A stretch of DNA of 56,045 nt, taken from positions 1 to 56,045 of the forward strand of contig JALZWM010000046.1 of assembly GCA_023300105.1 (NCBI GenBank). Direction: 5' to 3'. The notes beneath the pieces were generated by a model that was given only the letters and a program-made list of their open reading frames with translations, was not told the origin of the DNA and searched no databases. This document shows positions 40,539 through 48,385 of the stretch, piece after piece (positions within the stretch are counted from its first letter, which is position 1; each line of letters starts with the position of its first letter). The position numbers and the translations under genes are program-made. Source of the DNA: Hellea sp. Its GTDB lineage: Bacteria > Pseudomonadota > Alphaproteobacteria > Caulobacterales > Maricaulaceae.

Positions 40539-41573
40539 CTAGGATGTAAAGTGTTTTGATAACCTTAAACTTTGTGCTTGGTAGTGCGAGCCTTTTTCGC
40601 CGTAAAGCGAAGCTGGCGTTTCCGTCATGGCCTCGAACAAGAGCTTGGCGACAGGTTGTCCGTCGCGCATAAGGAACGGCACGTCACGCCCTCTAACTTC
40701 AAGAACCGCGCGAGACCCTGCACCGCCCACAGCGGCAACGCCGAACCCAGGATCAAAGAACCCTGCGTAATGAGCACGAAACTCCCCTATCTCTGTTGCG
40801 ATTGGAGCCATTTCCGCCGCGTGATTTGCGGGAATAGAAACGGACTCTTTAGAAGCCAAGATATAAAATTCCTCTGGGTCGAGAACAAGCTGTCCTGCTT
40901 CGCTGTATAGGGGCTCCCAGAAATCACGTGCTTTATGACCGCCAACATTGCCAATATCAACAAGGCCAGCATGACGGCGCGCGCGCCAACCGATAATGCC
41001 GCTACCATCAAAGCCTTTTAAATCAAGGCTAACAGTTTGCGTGCTCAGAATATCCATAATCCCTTGGCGAAAGCGCATTTGCACGAGACGATCACCAGGC
41101 CGCACGAGAACAGAAAATGTCCGCGGCGCGACTTCTACATATAACGGCCCAATGTAACCCTTCGGTATTGCGTCAAATTGCGTCGCACCATCACAAATGA
41201 CCCGCGTAAAAACATCAAGTCGTCCCGTAGAGCTTTTAGGGTTAGCGGCAGCCGCAATATTATGAGGTAAATACAAGCTCTCTTGAAGCGGCACGAGATA
41301 GACACATCCTGTCTCTAATACAGCTCCGTGCGTGAGGTCGACTTCATGCATGTGCACATCACTGAGGCAGTCTGTGATCTTTCGGCCTTCACCGGGCAAG
41401 AAACTCGCGCGCAAACGATAAGCCTTATGCCCGAGGCGCAAATCAAGGCTTGCAGGCTGAACTTGCGAGGGATGTCCGTCATCTCCCATTTGCGGAGCAA
41501 TTATAGCGCCACGCGTTAGAAGCGTTTCGATCACCTGCTGTGGTAATATACCTTGTTTAGTCCCCTTTGTCAT
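40539..41573 (-). CDS. dcd: 2'-Deoxycytidine 5'-triphosphate deaminase, long alphaproteobacterial form
   Basis: Start at the ATG at 41573, preceded by AGGTGA; a GTG three codons earlier is an alternative. About 344 residues, much longer than the E. coli Dcd (about 190), matching the alphaproteobacterial type with two dUTPase-like halves. Visible are QPASLDLRLGHKAYRLRASFLPG in the first half, NPKSSTGRLDVFTRVICDG with the catalytic region, and AHYAGFFDPGFG in the second half. It deaminates dCTP to dUTP for dTMP synthesis. It is divergent from apaG. Confidence 0.93.
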   Translation of the reverse strand: MTKGTKQGILPQQVIETLLTRGAIIAPQMGDDGHPSQVQPASLDLRLGHKAYRLRASFLPGEGRKITDCLSDVHMHEVDLTHGAVLETGCVYLVPLQESLYLPHNIAAAANPKSSTGRLDVFTRVICDGATQFDAIPKGYIGPLYVEVAPRTFSVLVRPGDRLVQMRFRQGIMDILSTQTVSLDLKGFDGSGIIGWRARRHAGLVDIGNVGGHKARDFWEPLYSEAGQLVLDPEEFYILASKESVSIPANHAAEMAPIATEIGEFRAHYAGFFDPGFGVAAVGGAGSRAVLEVRGRDVPFLMRDGQPVAKLLFEAMTETPASLYGEKGSHYQAQSLRLSKHFTS

Positions 41574-41734
41574 GGCTTTCACCTAGCTACCCCATTCCCC
41601 TGAGACAAGTATGAACTGTAAATTTATAGTGGAGACTGGCTAAATGACTTGCGGGTTTCGCCTGAACAGGTCAGTAACAGATAGAGAGAGCGCTCCAACG
41701 ACTCAAAAACCAGAGATGCGCCCAGGAGAGACCG

Positions 41735-42145
41735 ATGTCGTCAGACTATCCTATGTTCGAACAGCGCACAAAAGATGTGGTTGTCAGAGTCGAACCTGAA
41801 TATCTTGCAGATCAATCAAGCCCAGCAGAATCGCGTTTCATTTGGGCCTATACAGTCGAAATTGATAACCAAGGTGCAAAAGACCTCACAGTTACAGACC
41901 GTTTTTGGCAAATCGCGGATAGCCGCGGCCAAGTTCAAGAAGTGCGCGGCAAAGGCGTCATCGGCGAAAAACCCGTTGTCAAACCCGGCGAAGTTTTCCG
42001 CTACACAAGCGGCGCGCCGTTAACGGCCCCATCAGGCATGATGCGCGGTAGCTATACCGTCGCTGAAACGGACGGCGAGAGCTATGACATCGACATTCCA
42101 GCTTTTGTTTTAGACAGCCCGCATGAGGGTTTGGTACTTAACTAG
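41735..42145 (+). CDS. apaG: ApaG domain protein
   Basis: A 136-residue protein covering the ApaG beta-sandwich: FIWAYTVEIDNQG, QLL-type strands in LTVTDRFWQIADSRGQVQEVRGKGVIGEKPVVKPGE, FRYTSGAPLTAPSGMMRGSY and the C-terminal IDIPAFVLDSP. A strong AGGAGA stands at 41724-41729. ApaG is linked to Co/Mg resistance phenotypes, and its biochemical role is not settled. Confidence 0.95.
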   Translation: MSSDYPMFEQRTKDVVVRVEPEYLADQSSPAESRFIWAYTVEIDNQGAKDLTVTDRFWQIADSRGQVQEVRGKGVIGEKPVVKPGEVFRYTSGAPLTAPSGMMRGSYTVAETDGESYDIDIPAFVLDSPHEGLVLN

Positions 42146-42308
42146 GTTTAGCACGTTAATCTTAAATACGGTCAAAAGGTACAAGGCCAAATCCAGTTTT
42201 CACCAAGTTCATCTGCATAGCGATGTGCAAAAGGCCGTTAAGCCAACCTTTAAAACGTAGAAAATCAGCTCTATCCTCTGTCTTTATTTATGCTATTGAG
42301 CGCGCGCT

Positions 42309-43490
42309 ATGAGTACGACCTTAATTTCAGAGACTAATCGCCCAACCGCGCCCGCGTCGGGGGACGGTTTAATTATGCTTGTCGGATTGGGCCGCAAAGA
42401 GATTGCCGCGCATCTGACCGAGCTTGAACCCATTTTAGGAATCGAGCCTAAAAAAGTGCGTATGCGGACGAAGCAGCTTTTCCAATGGATTTATAATTTT
42501 GGCGTGACCGAGTGGTCTCAAATGACCAATATCGCCAAACCTTTGCGCGCAAAATTTGAAACTGTTTTTTCGTTAGAACGCCCCGAAGTCATTGAACGTC
42601 AGGTCAGTGTCGACGGTACGCGTAAATATCTTATTCGCATGGGCCCCGGTATTGAAGTCGAAAGCGTCTTTATTCCTGATGTATCAAAGACAGGCGCGCT
42701 ATGTGTGTCTTCACAAGTTGGCTGTACGCTTACCTGTAAATTTTGTCATACGGGCACGCAAAAGCTCGTGCGTAATTTAACGGCGCGGGAAATTGTATTG
42801 CAAATTATTATTGCCCGTGATGACCTTGGCGAATGGCCGACGACGCAAGAAAATCGCAAGCTCACCAATATTGTCTTTATGGGCATGGGCGAGCCGCTCT
42901 ATAATACAGAGCAAGTTGGCGATAGCCTCGACATTATATGTGACCCCGAAGGCCTCGGGATTGGCCGCCGCCGTATCACCGTTTCAACCTCTGGCGTCGT
43001 GCCTGAAATCGTGCCTATGGGCGCACGCACATCTGCGATGCTTGCGATTTCCCTTCACGCTGCAAATGATGAACTGCGTGAGCAAATCATGCCCATTAAC
43101 CGCAAATATCCGCTTAAAGACTTAATGCAGGCCTGCCGCGATTATCCGGGGCTATCAAACTCGCGCCGTATCACATTTGAATATGTCATGCTTAAAGGCA
43201 TTAATGACCAACCTTGGCATGCCAAGCAACTTATTCGGTTGCTCAAAGGCATACCCGCGAAGGTCAATCTCATCCCCTTCAACCCATGGCCGGGCAGTGA
43301 ATATGAGTGCTCCGACTGGGAGACAATTGAGACCTTTTCAGACCTTGTAAACAGTGCGGGCTACGCCTCGCCTATACGCACACCACGCGGAAGAGACATT
43401 TTGGCGGCCTGTGGTCAATTAAAATCTGAGTCCGAAAAGATGCGTGCCAGTGAAAAGAGAAAACTCGAGCAACAAACGCCAGAGTCGTAA
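42309..43490 (+). CDS. rlmN: 23S rRNA (adenine-2503-C2)-methyltransferase RlmN
   Basis: A 393-residue radical SAM methyltransferase. The iron-sulfur motif is CTLTCKFC (C139, C143, C146), followed by [38 protein letters not shown] and [10 protein letters not shown]. The second catalytic cysteine is C368 in LAACGQL. The enzyme methylates A2503 of 23S rRNA and A37 of some tRNAs. It appears to be a single-gene unit, with 163 bases upstream and 121 downstream. Confidence 0.96.
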   Translation: MSTTLISETNRPTAPASGDGLIMLVGLGRKEIAAHLTELEPILGIEPKKVRMRTKQLFQWIYNFGVTEWSQMTNIAKPLRAKFETVFSLERPEVIERQVSVDGTRKYLIRMGPGIEVESVFIPDVSKTGALCVSSQVGCTLTCKFCHTGTQKLVRNLTAREIVLQIIIARDDLGEWPTTQENRKLTNIVFMGMGEPLYNTEQVGDSLDIICDPEGLGIGRRRITVSTSGVVPEIVPMGARTSAMLAISLHAANDELREQIMPINRKYPLKDLMQACRDYPGLSNSRRITFEYVMLKGINDQPWHAKQLIRLLKGIPAKVNLIPFNPWPGSEYECSDWETIETFSDLVNSAGYASPIRTPRGRDILAACGQLKSESEKMRASEKRKLEQQTPES

Positions 43491-43611
43491 AAACATCAAA
43501 TCTGCATAAAACGCTTGAATTTTTGGGCGTTACAGCCTCAAAGTAACTGGGACAAATCGTAATTGTGGGTGTGTCAACTTTAGTTTATAGATAACGGACT
43601 ACAATATAATT

Positions 43612-44025
43612 ATGATACCTGCCCTTGATAGTCTCGCTAATGGTTTCCCATGGTTGATTTTCTACCTCTTAATTGTCACGGCAATATATCTCGCTGGACT
43701 ATTTATTTACGTTAAACTGACGCCTCACAAAGAACTTGAACTCGTCCAAAATGGAAATATGGCCGCTGCCATATCTTTCAGTGCATTAGTTGTTAGTTTG
43801 GCGCTTCCTCTCGCGGCGTGTCTGATTAATAAATTTAGCCTTATTGATGTCGCATTATGGGGAACAATCAGCCTATTTTTGCAGTTGTTTTTATTCCGTC
43901 TAACGGACTCTATATTCAAGGGCATGCCCCAGCGTATCGTGGACAACCAAGTTCCCGCAGCTACGGTGTTAGCAGCGTTTAAAATTGCAGGATCTATTAT
44001 TCTCGCTTTTGCTATTTCGGGCTAG
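43612..44025 (+). CDS. DUF350 family membrane protein
   Basis: A 137-residue protein with four hydrophobic helices; QNGNMAAAISFSALVVSLALPLAACL and VDNQVPAATVLAAFKIAGSIILAFAI match the two repeats of DUF350. The family is of unknown function. It is followed 9 bases later by the trypsin-like protease gene, suggesting cotranscription of envelope proteins. Confidence 0.88.
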   Translation: MIPALDSLANGFPWLIFYLLIVTAIYLAGLFIYVKLTPHKELELVQNGNMAAAISFSALVVSLALPLAACLINKFSLIDVALWGTISLFLQLFLFRLTDSIFKGMPQRIVDNQVPAATVLAAFKIAGSIILAFAISG

Positions 44026-44034
44026 GCTTCACTG

Positions 44035-44829
44035 ATGTGGCGAAAAACCCCTGATTGGCTCTTCTACCTTATTGTTGTTATTCTGATTTACGCAAATTCC
44101 AACCGTGCATCAGAAAAAATAGACGCACCCGCGCCGCCGCCTGAACTCGGTACAATGTTGCCGATTGAAAGTCCGCGCGATGAACGCGTGGTCGTTAGCG
44201 TTGAAAAACCTAAATCGGGTATTGGAACAGCTTTTGCTATTGATACAAAAGGCAAATGGATGACAGCCCGTCATGTTGTCGATAGCTGCTCTGAAGTCGG
44301 CATACGTATTGGCGAACGAAAAATATTACGCGCCACTGCACAAGTATCAGAGAATACAGATACAGCTATTTTGACATCTCGCTGGAAGCGCAAGCCTTTA
44401 GTCAATGATTTATATACTGAACGGCAAATCGGTGAACGTGGATACTTCTTTGGTTTTCCACAAGGACGCCCGGGCGAAGTCGTTGGGTCCTTACTGGCAC
44501 GAAACCGTATGTTGGTACGAGGACGTTATAAATCAGACGAAGCTATTTTAGCTTGGTCCGAAGTCAGCCGAACAAAAGGGCTCTTTGGGTCGCTGGGCGG
44601 ATTAAGCGGCGCGCCTGTTATGGATAGAGACGGCGAAGTTATCGGTGTTGTCTCTGCCGAAAGCCCAAGACGCGGCAGAATTTATACCGTCACACCAGAA
44701 AACCTACGTACACTTATTACGAGCCAAAACGGAAAGCCCAACGCCTTAACTTTAGACACATATGGATTGCAAGCGGACAGGTTACGACGTGAGCGCCGCA
44801 TCGCTCAAGTCGTTTGCATCGTAGATTAA
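44035..44829 (+). CDS. Membrane-anchored trypsin-like serine protease
   Basis: A 264-residue protein with an N-terminal signal anchor (LFYLIVVILIYA) and a trypsin-fold domain. The triad is readable: H80 in MTARHVVDSC, D109 in ENTDTAIL and S191 in GLSGAPVMD. The GxSGxPV form is that of HtrA/DegP-like proteases, but no PDZ domain follows, and the C-terminus is short. It should act in the periplasm. It is 18 bases upstream of the extensin-like gene. Confidence 0.88.
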   Translation: MWRKTPDWLFYLIVVILIYANSNRASEKIDAPAPPPELGTMLPIESPRDERVVVSVEKPKSGIGTAFAIDTKGKWMTARHVVDSCSEVGIRIGERKILRATAQVSENTDTAILTSRWKRKPLVNDLYTERQIGERGYFFGFPQGRPGEVVGSLLARNRMLVRGRYKSDEAILAWSEVSRTKGLFGSLGGLSGAPVMDRDGEVIGVVSAESPRRGRIYTVTPENLRTLITSQNGKPNALTLDTYGLQADRLRRERRIAQVVCIVD

Positions 44830-44847
44830 TCTACGCATAATGAATTA

Positions 44848-45555
44848 ATGTGGAAACGGTCAGTTTTTTTAGCCTTTGCCATAATCGCAATTGCGGTTAT
44901 GGGCGGCGTAGCTCTTGACCGCACCCTGCCTGAGCAGCACTTGCCATGGCAAAGTCTTAATCCTGAAGCCCCGATTGGATTTGCCACAAAAACCCAGTTT
45001 ATGCGGCTGGCTCTATCACCCTCCAAAACTTGTATGGATATGGCACAAAAAGCTGTATTTTTAAATTCCGTTCCTGCGCAAGAACATAAACCCAATAAAC
45101 AATGCGGCTGGAGCGTTGCCCGCACGGTTTACGGAAATACGTCTGTGACTTTCAAGCCCAGTGAAGCCAATATGCAATGTCCTTTAACGCTAGGCACTTA
45201 TATTTGGATGCGGGAATTAAATATTCTCACGCAAAAGCACTTCAAGTCAGACCTTTCACAAATACACCATGCCGGAACATATTCATGCCGCAAGCAAAAG
45301 GGAAATAGCTCAGGTCAATGGAGCGAACATGCCTTTGCCAACGCTTGGGATATTACAGGATTTGCACTTAAGGATGGGCGGATTATATCTATCCAGAAGG
45401 ACTGGAAAAGCAAAGATACAACCCGCCGTAATTTTTTGCGTGATGCCAGAGACAAAGCCTGCAAAATATTCAGGGTTACATTAAGCCCTGATTTTAATGC
45501 CGCCCATCATGATCACTTCCATATAGATATGGGGCCTAACTTAAGCTGCCGTTAG
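44848..45555 (+). CDS. Extensin-like family protein (M15-like fold)
   Basis: A 235-residue protein with an N-terminal signal anchor (VFLAFAIIAIAVMGGVAL) and the extensin-like C-terminal domain: CGWSVARTVYG, ANMQCPLTLGTYIWMREL, IHHAGTYSCRKQKGNSSGQWSEHAFANAWDITGF and HHDHFHIDMGPNLSC. The SEH-x6-WD...HDHFHxD pattern is the zinc site seen in D-Ala-D-Ala peptidase-like (M15) folds, so peptidoglycan hydrolysis is plausible though unproven. It ends 3 bases from the convergent DUF2793 gene. Confidence 0.9.
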   Translation: MWKRSVFLAFAIIAIAVMGGVALDRTLPEQHLPWQSLNPEAPIGFATKTQFMRLALSPSKTCMDMAQKAVFLNSVPAQEHKPNKQCGWSVARTVYGNTSVTFKPSEANMQCPLTLGTYIWMRELNILTQKHFKSDLSQIHHAGTYSCRKQKGNSSGQWSEHAFANAWDITGFALKDGRIISIQKDWKSKDTTRRNFLRDARDKACKIFRVTLSPDFNAAHHDHFHIDMGPNLSCR

Positions 45556-45558
45556 AGC

Positions 45559-46845
45559 TTAACTCCACTTCTCCCACTTCGGAATAAAGGGAAGGTAGCC
45601 ATAGGGTTGGACAGTAAGTAAATCCAACACAGGATTGATAGGCCAGATTTCCGAATATCCATTCTCGATTTGGTCATAGGCATTATTTGCATATAAATAA
45701 TTTGCTGCCCCAGAAAAGCGGACATCGGCCGTTACCCCGCTCCCAAACTTAACGAGGAAATTTTGGCAAGACTGATGACTTCTAACATTTCGTACTAACG
45801 CACCGGCGCCGTTCGTACCGATTGCTATAGCATACCAACCAGCGTCTAATATCGAAGAGTCTGATGTTTCGAAATCTTTATGACCTGGAATGTCTGCTGG
45901 CTGCGTCCCAAAATCAGCGACGCGTTCGCCTATGCTCCAATTATTTCCACTTGCCTGTCCAAGCTTGAATATGCCTGCTCTGGTAACGGCTCCCGCTGTC
46001 GTACTTGCAGTGAATTGAGCGATAAAACCGCCAATAATTTTTGTTGGGCGATCAACATAAATTGGACAAAAATAAATACGCCCCTTCACTAAACTTAAGC
46101 TTTGACGTCCAAAAAAACTGACAGAGACATTTGGAATACCGTAATGGTAATTCGTTCCGCCGCTATCCTCAACTGAACTGCCCATTTTGTCTAAGTCTAC
46201 ACCATACGGGAAGGAGACATTCCCCGTCTCGGGGTTGGCAATGAGACTGTCTTTAAAATGAATGCCGTCAGAGCTGACTTTTACACGTAAATTATCGTCA
46301 CCCACCAATCCAATCTCTGCCTTTGAAACATATTGCGTTTGTAACAAGAGACTGGCTGTTTTATTGCTGGTGGCTTTATTAATTTTAAGCTGATGTCCGT
46401 TCCCTTCATTATCAAATAATGACGCAGGACTTTTGACGGCGAATCTGTTGGTGGCATCAACCGCGGCGTTAATCCCAAACTGACTTATCTCTGGGTTTGA
46501 GTTTTGCGCCGAAACGGATGTCCATGCCGTACCGTCATATACATAAAGTTCAGACTCATCTTCGACATAAGCCCGCCATCCTGTTTTTGGCACAAAGTAA
46601 GCCCAAGCCCCATCTTGGAAAGCAGCAACATTATTTGTTTTATCAACAAAGATTCCCTCTGGATCAGGGCCAATGATTTCACGTCTACCGTTCTCTGGAG
46701 CAGTTGGCGGGCTATTTACGATTGATGTAACGCAGAGCTGCACAATTGCATCGAGTTGCCGCAGTGCTTCATTATGTGTGACATGTTTTTGAGCTTGGGC
46801 GGGCGCGAGATAAGGCAGTTTAAGATTAGGGCTAATAAAATCCAT
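45559..46845 (-). CDS. DUF2793 protein (phage/gene-transfer-agent spike type)
   Basis: A 428-residue protein whose first 120 residues are the DUF2793 module: LKLPYLAPAQAQKHVTHNEALRQLDAIVQLCV, GRREIIGPDPEGIF, VAAFQDGAWAYFVPKTGWRAYVEDESELYVYDGTAW. A middle region (NGHQLKINKATSNKTASLLLQTQYVSKAEIGLVGDDNLRV) looks like the fibre or intramolecular-chaperone-type repeats of phage tail proteins, and the C-terminal 170 residues are an independent beta-rich domain. DUF2793 occurs in phage and gene-transfer-agent spike proteins, which bind capsule. No other phage or GTA gene is in the window, so it is a stray or exapted gene. Confidence 0.88.
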   Translation of the reverse strand: MDFISPNLKLPYLAPAQAQKHVTHNEALRQLDAIVQLCVTSIVNSPPTAPENGRREIIGPDPEGIFVDKTNNVAAFQDGAWAYFVPKTGWRAYVEDESELYVYDGTAWTSVSAQNSNPEISQFGINAAVDATNRFAVKSPASLFDNEGNGHQLKINKATSNKTASLLLQTQYVSKAEIGLVGDDNLRVKVSSDGIHFKDSLIANPETGNVSFPYGVDLDKMGSSVEDSGGTNYHYGIPNVSVSFFGRQSLSLVKGRIYFCPIYVDRPTKIIGGFIAQFTASTTAGAVTRAGIFKLGQASGNNWSIGERVADFGTQPADIPGHKDFETSDSSILDAGWYAIAIGTNGAGALVRNVRSHQSCQNFLVKFGSGVTADVRFSGAANYLYANNAYDQIENGYSEIWPINPVLDLLTVQPYGYLPFIPKWEKWS

Positions 46846-46900
46846 GAGAGTTCCTTGTTGAGTAAAGTTTCAACAAAATAGAACGTCTCATATTTACGAG

Positions 46901-46970
46901 GATTAATCTCTTAATGGCAGCCGTAAACAGGCGGATTCAACAGTTATCCTTGAGGATTAAGATTAATCTT
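46901..46970. promoter_or_regulatory. Two GATTAATC palindromes between divergent genes
   Basis: The 8-bp palindrome GATTAATC occurs at 46901-46908 within GAGGATTAATCTC and at 46961-46968 within AAGATTAATCTT, 60 bases apart, in the 197-base divergent region between the DUF2793 and acetyltransferase genes. GAGGATTAA precedes both copies. This may be a pair of operator sites; no regulator can be named. Confidence 0.35.
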
Positions 46971-47042
46971 AAGCCGTTTCTAACCTTTTTTTGCTAAACC
47001 TGCTGAAGGTAATTAATCAAGAATCATAAGACCGGAGACGGC

Positions 47043-48176
47043 GTGGTGGGTCAAATCGTGACGACAATTGTAAAACGTGCTCAAGAGTTAAGCCAAACAG
47101 ATCGTAGAGTTTGGGCAGAGCTGCGCGCAGCGAACCCGCAAACCTATAGCCCTTACTTCCATCTTGATTACACCTCACTACTCTCTGAGTTACGTGACGA
47201 TGTATATGTAGCCTGTATCTATGAGGGCGAAACGCCGATTGGGTTTCTGCCTTATCAAGGCCAACGCTTTGCAAGGCCCGTTGGCGCGCCAATGACAGAT
47301 TATCACGGGTTAATCAGCGCTGCCGACGATATTGAGTCTGATGAAATTATAAAAGCCGCCGGTATTGGTGCGTTTCATTATAGCTCTAGCGTTAATGCAT
47401 CTATGAACGCCTTCGCGCAAAGCGAAGACTCCGGCGTTATGATGAATATAGAAAAAGGCGCCGAGGCCTGGCGCGCAGAGCGCGATTCAAGCTATCGCAG
47501 ACACCTTAAAAGCAACCGCCGCCGCATTCGGAAATCAAGTGAAGACATAGGCGATCCGCGTTTTGAATGGATGTCTGCAGATCAAACAGTTTTTGACCAA
47601 CTCATTTCATGGAAGAAACAGAAATTCGTTGAAACTGGTAAATATGATGTTTTATCAGCCGATTGGACGATGACGTTACTCGAAACGCTTTGGTCTCGCC
47701 AAAGCCTTCCAAAAGGAGACGGTTTACGCTGTGATATGCAAGTTCTCTATTTTGGAGACAGATTAGCCGCTGTTGACCTTGGTCTCTCAGACGGCAACAC
47801 TTTTCATAGCTGGATTGTCGCCTATGACGCTGAGCTTCATAGTTACGGCCCGGGCATTCAATTGCTTGAAGGCCTCATCGACGCCTCTGAAGAGCTTGGA
47901 TATAAGCGTATAGATCTGGGCGCAGGCACAGATGGGTATAAACGCCATTATGCCAGCGAAGATGTCAAAGTTAGCGGCGGGTTTATAGCGGCGCAAGGCT
48001 CAGCTGCAGCCTTATCAAATCTCTATAGCAAAGCTGAAAATTTCGGCCAAAAAACCTTAAAAGACGCTCCTGGTAAATTACGTCGTAGATATAGTCAAAT
48101 TGCGGCCTGCGAAGATAGTATATCAGGTCGCGCGAAAGCTATGCTCGGTGCAGTCGCCTCAAACCGACGGGGCTAA
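47043..48176 (+). CDS. GNAT acetyltransferase, CelD/BcsL (Acetyltransf_6) type
   Basis: A 377-residue protein with GTG start (a second GTG follows at once). PYFHLDYTSLLSELRDDVYVACIYEGETPIGFLPYQ, SYRRHLKSNRRRIRKSSEDIG and the acceptor domain YGPGIQLLEGLIDASEELGYKRIDLGAGTDGYKRHYA match the COG5653 family that acylates exopolysaccharides or cell-surface components. A basic SNRRRIRK loop is typical. The substrate is unknown. No polysaccharide operon is adjacent. Confidence 0.9.
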   Translation: MVGQIVTTIVKRAQELSQTDRRVWAELRAANPQTYSPYFHLDYTSLLSELRDDVYVACIYEGETPIGFLPYQGQRFARPVGAPMTDYHGLISAADDIESDEIIKAAGIGAFHYSSSVNASMNAFAQSEDSGVMMNIEKGAEAWRAERDSSYRRHLKSNRRRIRKSSEDIGDPRFEWMSADQTVFDQLISWKKQKFVETGKYDVLSADWTMTLLETLWSRQSLPKGDGLRCDMQVLYFGDRLAAVDLGLSDGNTFHSWIVAYDAELHSYGPGIQLLEGLIDASEELGYKRIDLGAGTDGYKRHYASEDVKVSGGFIAAQGSAAALSNLYSKAENFGQKTLKDAPGKLRRRYSQIAACEDSISGRAKAMLGAVASNRRG

Positions 48177-48315
48177 TAAGGGCCCTAATGGCTTACAATC
48201 CTTCTGACTAATACTTAATATAACATTCAACCCGCTACTATAAGTGTTGCAATATAGTGTCACGACGCAATTATATGCAACAAATTGCTTATTTATGTTT
48301 GGCAAGCCTCCCTCA

Positions 48316-48363
48316 GTGTGATTTATTAAAACTTCATAAGGAACTTTAAGATTCCAATCACAC
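48316..48363 (+). promoter_or_regulatory. Inverted repeat in the TonB-dependent receptor 5' leader
   Basis: GTGTGATT (48316-48323) and AATCACAC (48356-48363) pair perfectly around a 32-base interior that itself contains GGAA...TTCC. The right arm ends about 11 bases before the GGGGAG ribosome site at 48374-48379. It could be a leader hairpin or an operator with widely spaced half-sites. Confidence 0.4.
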
Positions 48364-48385
48364 ACTAAACATCGGGGAGATGTAC

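Noticed and set aside
41644-41799. Short ORF (about 51 codons) ahead of and overlapping apaG
   Set aside because: No good ribosome site, Arg/Thr-rich random-like product, and it overlaps apaG, which has a strong AGGAGA site of its own.
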